Positions 56,921-64,000 of a stretch of 64,000 nucleotides of DNA are shown one piece after another (position 1 is the stretch's first letter; every line of letters begins with the position of its first letter). The stretch is from Periplaneta americana (taxonomy: Eukaryota; Arthropoda; Insecta; Blattodea; Blattidae). Under the pieces are notes generated by a model. The model did not search any database. It was not told the DNA's origin and was given only the letters and a program-made list of their open reading frames with translations. Position numbers and translations under genes: made by a program. Where the stretch lies: positions 2,929,501 to 2,993,500 of the forward strand of contig NW_027185501.1 in NCBI RefSeq assembly GCF_040183065.1, in the 5' to 3' direction.

Positions 56921-57970
56921 CAGTACCCCCACCCACTGTACGCTTTACCACTATACTCAGAACGCCGTTATGCGGATTTCCCACTGAACTCGAAGCCTGC
57001 TAATGGGCGAACTTTTGTAGCAGTTTCTCAACGATTATTAGAAACTAGAGGTCTCTTACGCCGTTTCGACAATAACACAACCAGAAATTTGTTTAAAAAT
57101 GATACTGCTTTACGGAAGCGGGAGAGATTAAAATGTTGCATTACAAAAAAGCTCGTGTGATTTTGTGCAGAAAACCATTATTGTTCATTCTTCAGATGTA
57201 CAATTAAAAAATGGAGCAATATTGTTACACAAAAAGTAAATTTACTACAATGTTCTATTAATGAGATTGAAAGTTTGTATTTGCTGCTCGTTTTATGTAA
57301 ACAACGATATTGACATAGTCGCTCCTGCATTAGAACAGATCATAGGAGCTATATTCCATCTCAAATCGACCAAAATATATAGAAAATTGACTTTGCAATT
57401 TTAAATACAATGAAACTTTTTCTGTCTGTAGACAACTGTGCTACAATGCTTTGTGCAAAGTTTGAGGCATCAAAACTTCAGTGTTTAAATTAAAAATATT
57501 TAACTTTATCGTATTTTCATAAAATTAGCAAATTTACACTGTCGTAGCTCCGAAACCCTTTCACCCAATGACTAAAATAATGTTTTATTTTGATACTGAG
57601 AAATTAAAGTTTATATTCACACATAAACAATTTTTCTTACATTTTATGGAAATGGAGAAATTTAGATTTTTCTTCATTAAGACGCCTTTGCCCAGAAAAA
57701 AATATTTTAGTAGTATATGGTTAGATTTCTCATTGAAAGTACAAATAAACACATTTTTTTACTGGTGGGGCGTTAATAAGAAAGTACTGAAAATATCAAA
57801 TAAAGAAAATAAATAGTATGCGCGTGAACTAACCAGCTGACTGTGAGGCGGGAGCTAGCTCAGGCAAGCAAGGCCAGGAGATATAAACACGAGAAGTGTC
57901 GTCTAGCAGGGCATGGCTGTCTAGCTTTATCACAGGAATAAAATGACAAAAGATGGAAGACTGCATCAAA
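56921..57970. other. Unassigned AT-rich sequence
   Basis: No domain seen. The frames at 56906-57160 and 57568-57816 are unconvincing. Confidence 0.4.
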
Positions 57971-57975
57971 AACCT

Positions 57976-59085
57976 TTACTCACCAAATGTACCTATTTTT
58001 TTACAGAGGACTTTCACATCTCTTTTCACAGAAGAGTATGTTTTTGTCACAAGTTTTGACATCGAGACAGGAATGCAGGCATGTGTCGGCGAAGTCCCTT
58101 GTACTGTGCATGGGCGTTCGAATCTAGGCACCAGCTCTTTAGTCTCCCTTGCATAATCCTCTTTGCTGACGTAGCAGAATGTTACTGTGGTCAAATTCGC
58201 TGCTGACCACTGAAATAATTCAAACGGAGTGGTGATTTGGTTATGAATTGGACGTTGAATACTGGCTCTGCCTGCCTGTCGTTTTATTGTTCCTCCAACT
58301 CCGTCACACGTCCCTTTCCATGAGAAGTAGCAAAGAAGTGCCATTCTGCCTTTATGCCAAACTCTTATTCATGGTAATACAGATTGATAAAGTTCTTTCT
58401 GTTTTTATATTGAGAAGGAGCACCATCACTGAAATAGAATATTTTCTCCACTTTGTCATAAGCTTACTTCTGTTTCAAAAAATTAATTGCTTTCGAAAGA
58501 GGTGGACTGCAACAGTATCATGTTTCAGGCAATCGCATATAACTACAAAAGAGTCACATTTCTCAGTGTCATAGTTCATATGATAAACAACAAAAGAATG
58601 TACCGTTGCCTTATTGTTGTTCCAATGGAAACCAGGTACTTAATTTTGAATAATGAAAGCATAATTTTCAGAGAAGTCTAGTGTAACTAGAAAATCCCAA
58701 TGCTTTACATTAATTTTTGTTTCTTTATAAAACATTCTTTGTTGTCTCGCAATAAATTAATGTTCTTTGAATGCCTCTGCCTTTCTAACTTTCCAATTAA
58801 CACATTTATAAATTCATCTCTAGATGTTTCCAGGCTTTCTAATGTTGTTTTGTCTGTAGCTGCCCACTGTTTACATGAAATTGAGTCTATCAAAGCTTCA
58901 TCAAAAATAGACAGTGATTGTGTTTCTAAATCTAATGTTCCGGGACACTCAGCACACTTATCAAAATAACATGACGGTTGTGGTGGACTGCAAATGATTC
59001 TTGCAATACAGTCTTGGTAGGATTTTATAGGTAGGCCTAATTCTCCACTTTTGGTTAGCTCTGGGAATTTTACACCATCTATCAT
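57976..59085 (-). pseudogene. Pseudogene of a repeated family with transposase-like motifs
   Basis: Read downward from 59085: DGVKFPELTKSGELG, CSPPQPSCYFDKCAECPG (paired Cys), KQWAATDKTTLESLE, DFSENYAFI, GFHWNNNKATVHSFVVY, VVICDCLKHDTVAVHLF, KIFYFSDGAPSQYKNRKNFI, AEWHFFATSHGKG, CDGVGGTIKRQAGRASIQRP and ITTPFELFQW. The order is complete over ~370 residues, but stops and frame changes lie at about 58650, 58440 and 58360. I recognise the text as an uncharacterised protein repeated in insect genomes. Three spaced acidic motifs (DFSEN, CDC, FSDGA) suggest an RNase H-like fold. That function is inference. Confidence 0.65.
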
Positions 59086-59550
59086 TCTGCTTCTCAGTCC
59101 ACTTTTTCCTTCCCCTCACTCCCAAGGAGGTTTCACGAGATACCGAATGACCTATAAATACAGCCCTGTTAGTTGTGTTGCCTGAAGTACGGTAGGCCTA
59201 ATACCAAATTGCTAATACTGTAGGCGCTTCGAGAAAGCAGATTTACAGTCTAAACCCCTGATGAGTCGGCAACTTCTCTGCTTTCTGTGTGCAGCGGAAG
59301 GATGTAGTCTAAAGACGAATGCTTCGAATCACGGCATATGGAAAAACGTAGGCTAATGGTATTTCATTATTGTGATTCCGCCGAATTAGCTGTGTGTTAA
59401 CGCACTTGCCTCCAGACTAGCCGGCGGATTCCATTTCCACGGATCAGAAATTTTTCTCTAAAATTTGTACCTCGGACTAGGGGATTTGATGATGTAGGCC
59501 TACAACTTTTTTATCACTAGACCAGTCGTCGGCAAAACGTTAATGTAGGT

Positions 59551-60671
59551 CAGTGATGTCAAAGCAAGAGCATTTTTCTGACCTTGACGTCATGCGCGGG
59601 CATTAAGCGCTAGGTATGCTAGGAGGAATAAGCAGCCTGTTGGATTAAGAAAACAGTGGTGCACAAACTTCACACGGAACGTGAAATTTTATGTCGTCAT
59701 TTTTATATGGCTTCATTCTGTTTGTTATTTTCTATATTGTCTGTAAAACAAAAGTACTAACATCTATTTCTTAATCTAATATTGCAGTTGTTTTTTAAAC
59801 ATTAATAATATACTAAAGAGAAAAGAAGGAATATTCACACAAATTCCATAATAACTACAACTATACTATACTAAGTGAATTAAACACATCATTCATAAGG
59901 AAAGAGTTATCCCAAAGAAAGACATTGAATATGACATGATAAGTTGAAATTGATATTGATGGTATCTTTAGTCTTATAAAAGTAATCAAAACAATATTAT
60001 AGTACAAAGCAAAGTTGTCTAGGTTTGTGTTTTAACTGTAACTGATGTTACATAATAAAACTTTTATCGCATTATGCTTTTAGGTGATATTGGTGCGCAA
60101 CTCTCTGTTATCAAAATATTAAATTATATCGAAACCTGCTGAAGCTATAGAGCTGACGTTTTACCAAAACAAAGGCACGTATCTTTTGTTTGTGATGAAC
60201 AGTATTTGCTTTAATTCATTTCCTTACACACATTTTCCATGCGAATATTTTCAAAATTTTCAATACACTATCTTCAATAATATGTATTTACGAAAATATT
60301 GTTTTAGTACCTGTAAGGCTACTAAACAAACATATCTGAAAATGTCGCTTTTCTGTAAAAAAAAAGTTGACAATATATTCATTTTGAATAAAAAAGAAAA
60401 TATGTGAAAAATGAACATTAGAATTAAAACTTACATTCTTATAATGCACTTATACTTCTCAGACAAATTTAAAAATTAACATAGATACAGTTTTAATAAG
60501 TTCTCTTCCCTTTATCCATTGAATCAATGCTGGCCATCCCTGTATATAGCTCGACCAAGCGGCATATTTAACCTCTTTCGTCTATCTCTTTCCTTTCCGC
60601 TGTAAAGCGCTCAGGCTTTCCTGGGCTCTAAAGCGCGCCCGTACTCCTATGGGTATCAGTTGACATCACTG
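59551..60671. mobile_element. Non-autonomous hAT with CAGTGATGTCAA ends
   Basis: Left end CAGTGATGTCAAAGC and reversed right end CAGTGATGTCAACTG. The 8-bp flanks are atgtaggt (59543-59550) and acgtaggt (60672-60679), one mismatch. AT-rich interior without transposase. Confidence 0.75.
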
Positions 60672-60679
60672 ACGTAGGT

Positions 60680-62350
60680 GATGTCATCTAAAACGCAGCC
60701 CGTCTTGCAAGACCAGGGGTGGTAGAAAGCAGTAGGCTGGGGTTAGGAGAGGACTGAACCTCGGCCGTATAGTCAGGAAATAATTAACCGAACTACGGTG
60801 AAATCTGGTTCTCCATCATAAGTTACAATTTGTAATTTCTCAAATAAATGTGGAACCGTCAATCGGAAGCGCGCTTTAGATTTAACGAGTTTCATTTAAA
60901 ATATATATATATATCTCGAGCCGAACATTGAAATAAACCTAGTACAAAATGATCTAAGGAGTATATATTTCGAATTGTAGTGAATTTTCGGGAAATTTTT
61001 TAATCTGAGCAATTTTCCCTTCATTTGGGCTTCTTTGCAAAGTTTCAAAATTTTATAATAACAAAACATTATATTCGGAAACGTTTTTTCTTAATCAGTA
61101 TTAATATTGTGGAAAAGTACAATTGATAATGGAGTTTTGTATAATACCTCTTTATGGTGCTAATATAAACCCCTTTAAGCAGTTTAAAACAAAAACGTAT
61201 TAAATTTTCTTTCTGTGCACAACAAAATAATTTCTCCTCCTATTCGTCTACAATTATTGGTTTTGATGCACTCTTTACGTTTAATGGTTTTAAAACAGAC
61301 ATGCTGATCGCCAGTTACAACTACTTGTCTATCCTGCAAAAGTCTGACATAAACTGCCCTTGCCGACCGCTGCACTAGACTGTGCACCAATAAGCCTAGC
61401 TTAAATCCCAAATCTCTCAGCAGCGCATACGACGAGAAGGCTACTGTTGATAGTAATTCGTCCGTCGCACGGGGACGTTAAGTCTGGCGGCCTTGATGCT
61501 ATTCGACAGGAGTAGGCTACGTGCCGGTACCAGTTTTCCCTTCTTTTTTCCTCTTCTCCATCACCATCATCACTCATTCCCTACACTGCTCTAACATGAA
61601 CACTTACATTATACCCTAGTACACAACAAAATTGTCCACAGTTACACATCATACATAGCGCGGCCGGCCGAAGTGGTGTATAATTTGAAAATTGATCACA
61701 GTCCTGCCATCTATGCGCAATATGTGGAACCTGAATCACACAAGTGAAGTGGATAGGCATTGGATACATCATTGTCAATCACTTTTATTTCAAATAATTA
61801 TCACCTGATAATTTGCAAACTGTAAAATGTACTACACTCTGAATAAAATATTAAGTCATCGTTAAACAATTGTTTTGTCCAGATATACGTTAAGATTGTG
61901 TGTGTGTGTTATTGTGTCCGTGTGTGTATGCAATGCCTACCCGCTTCACGTACGTGATTCGGGTACCTCATATTGGGGATAAATGGTAGAACTGTGAGCC
62001 AGTTTTTGTGAAAAAAGACACATTTGTCTAACTCACTGTTTTATATCTATCATATCATTTTACCATTCGAAATTTTAAACCAATATTTCAATTCTTTAGT
62101 AATGGCTTCGTATAACACTGAGAAGGAATCCCACGGTTTATCCCTATTTCAATAATATATTACAGTCAAATCTATCATCAAAAGCCTTGTTATACTCTAT
62201 AAAAGCGAAATAAATTTATAAATTTAATCGTCGTCTTTTCAGTGTGATAGTGAACATATAATCTAAGCAGTGGCGGTTTTCGAAGGGGGGGCTGCGGAGC
62301 TGCAGCACTCCCAGACATTTGTTTCTCTTGTCTCGTTTTATGTTGTGAAA
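60680..62350. other. Unassigned sequence with SINE scraps
   Basis: Short (TA)n near 60900-60914. At 62270 cagtggcggttttcgaaggg looks like a hAT end, but no partner is visible before the window ends. No gene supported. Confidence 0.4.
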
Positions 62351-62352
62351 TA

Positions 62353-63716
62353 CGTGGTACAGTCATTAAGTTCTAAGACTTGACGCCTGGAGGGTAGGCT
62401 CCCACAAGAATCTGGACGTATCACAAGGTGCCGCATAACACGGCGTACATTTAAACAGAACACATCCTCCCTCAAAATAGTCTCCGTTGGCCGTTATGCA
62501 CGTTTTCCAACGTTGGTACAGCTGCTGGAAGCACCGTTGAAAGATGTTGGCAGGAAGGTCCCGTATGGCTTCTCTTGTGGCAGTCATGACCTCTTCGGAA
62601 GAATGAAATCTACGCCCACGTAGGGTTGCTTTCATGCGAGGAAAGAGAAGAAAATCGCATGGTACGAGATCAGGTGAGTACGGAGGGTGTGGAAGAACTG
62701 TTACCTGTTGTCTTGCAAGTTCCTCTCGGACAAGGACAGAGCGATATGCAGGGGCGTTGTCATGTTGCAACAGCCAATTCTTTGTACGCCATAGCTCAGG
62801 TCGCTTACGGCGAATTGAATCTCGTAAGCGGCCAAGGATCTCTTTGTAGCGGGTTTTGTTCACAGTTGCACCTTCTGGGATGAATTGCATGTGAACAATT
62901 CCATTTGAATAAAAAAAAAAAACAGTTCAAGCATCACCTTGCCTTTTGACCTGTCTTGTCGCGGTTTTTTCTATCTTGGTGATAACGGCGTTTTCCAGGT
63001 GGCGAATTGTCGTTTCAGTTGCGGATCGTAAAGGAAACACCAAGTTTCGTCTCCAGTTATTATCCGGTTGAGAAACGTCGAATCCTCGCCAGCACTACTG
63101 ATGAGGTCACCACAAATCGTCATGCCATCATCACGTTGGTCTTGCGACAGGATTCGTGGCACACTGTGCTGGGTAACACGAGACATGTTCAGATCATCAG
63201 ACAGAATTTTGTAGCAAGTACCATGGCTGACCCCTACTGTTGCTGCGATATCGTCTACCGATTGGGAGCGGTTAGCACGCACCAATGTTGCAACTTCTTG
63301 GATCTTGCGTTCAGTTCGAATTGTTTGTGGCCGACCAGTACACACATCATCTTCCAAACTGTCTCTTCCTTGCAAAAAACGTCGGTGCCACCTAAACACA
63401 ACACTGCGACTCACTACGTCCTCACCGAAAACTTGGCTGCATCATTTGAAATGTTTCGGCAGCAGTTTTGCCTAATTTCTGGCAGAACTTGATGTTTGCT
63501 CGTTGCTCAAACTGTGACATCTCGGGTTCCGACGTGCGCATTCAAATCACCGTCACAACAAAGACCGTAGTTCTGCTTACAGTGCATGCACTCAACTGTC
63601 TCTTGTTGGGTCGAGAGACTAACTGACAAGGTATCATACCATGGCGCCACCTATGCGCTATAGTGCACCACAACGCCACTAGGCGCTCAGTATTAGTACT
63701 TAATGACTGTACCACG
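62353..63716 (-). mobile_element. Mariner transposon, nearly complete
   Basis: TA flanks at 62351-62352 and 63717-63718. Inverted ends CGTGGTACAGTCATTAAGT agree for 19 bp, then continue with one mismatch. The 1,364-bp length and the single minus-strand transposase gene are normal for mariner. Fewer lesions than most elements here, so relatively recent. Confidence 0.92.
62366..63520 (-). pseudogene. Mariner transposase with three lesions
   Basis: Starts MSQFEQRANIKFCQKLGKTA at 63520. The helix-turn-helix part includes VATLVRANRSQSVDDIA and VGVSHGTCYKILSDDL. The DD34D residues are all present: ITGDETWC, LLQHDNAPAY and YSPDLVPCDF. The frame shifts after ETFQMM near 63430, a TAG follows TPLSPR near 62968, and an expanded A/T run (12 in a row on the plus strand near 62912-62923) shifts it again before MQFIPEGATVN. 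The C-terminus reads to 62366. The enzyme would cut and paste the element at TA sites. Confidence 0.88.
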
Positions 63717-63718
63717 TA

Positions 63719-64000
63719 CATTATTATACAGTCTCTATTTAGCGGCTCGAATTTAAAAAATTCGCTCTCATTGACATGAAGCCACTTCCTCCCCTGGAGC
63801 TGCCAGTGTCGTCTCGGATGCTTTGCGCGTTAGTTTTACCTCTCCTCATGATGCCCCTGGCCGTGAATCCAGAGTTTCCAGGCGATTCAAAATTTGCAGC
63901 AGTTTGTCAGTAGCGCGCAGTTTTAAATACATTTTCTTTAACGTTGTGAGTATAACAAGTGCAACATTGTTTAATTCTATTCAATATTAACAGTCTATTC
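63719..64000. other. Unassigned end of window
   Basis: No feature recognised. Confidence 0.5.

Noticed and set aside
62270-62300. hAT-like end CAGTGGCGGTTTTCGAAG
   Set aside because: No matching inverted end or 8-bp duplication is visible before the window ends, so no element can be delimited.

Overview
This is eukaryotic nuclear DNA from an insect. The repertoire (hAT, Mutator-like, mariner/Tc1 and pogo-like DNA transposons, RNase H-bearing and other LINEs, a Penelope-like element, tRNA-derived SINEs), the many AT-rich microsatellites and the frequent taggccta-type words look like a very large cockroach or termite (Blattodea) genome. The species is an inference. There are no operons and no intact long host gene. 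The window is mostly layered, decayed transposable elements.

Layout. 1-870: tandem and inverted copies of a repeat with a tRNA-like core. 1.68-3.21 kb: an old hAT-like element hosting two SINEs, one with a 15-bp target duplication. 5.0-6.3 kb: a LINE copy with a 5' inversion. 7.26-18.62 kb: a Mutator-like element (MULE) with 8-bp target duplications, swollen to 11.4 kb by nested guests: a deleted hAT, a three-copy SINE-derived satellite, a Penelope-like fossil that itself hosts a non-autonomous hAT, and a ZMYM-type hAT. 20.47-27.97 kb: a ZBED5-like hAT with its own guests.

The middle (29.1-43.9 kb, with a truncated relative at 51.8-52.8 kb) is the most interesting part. It holds a family of duplicated intron-exon units on the + strand. 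Five small exons (29676-29843, 35872-35961, 42898-42984, 43291-43380, 43687-43788) all have AG/GT borders, all start and end in phase 1, all have lengths divisible by three and all are open. They look like interchangeable cassette exons of a host gene that I cannot name. A possible upstream exon of compatible phase lies at 19491-19603. The cluster has been split by a ZMYM-type hAT, a 4.8-kb LINE with unusually long flanking direct repeats, a Tc1-like element and a second LINE carrying nested DNA transposons.

The right side holds two pseudogenes of repeated, poorly characterised families (50.25-51.13 kb and 57.98-59.09 kb), a ten-unit SINE-derived satellite (52.81-55.46 kb, 285-bp period, opposite orientation to the array at 10.7-11.6 kb), a hAT C-terminal fragment, a non-autonomous hAT (59.55-60.67 kb) and a nearly complete mariner (62.35-63.72 kb).

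All family assignments come from reading translations and sequence by eye. No database search or alignment was run.
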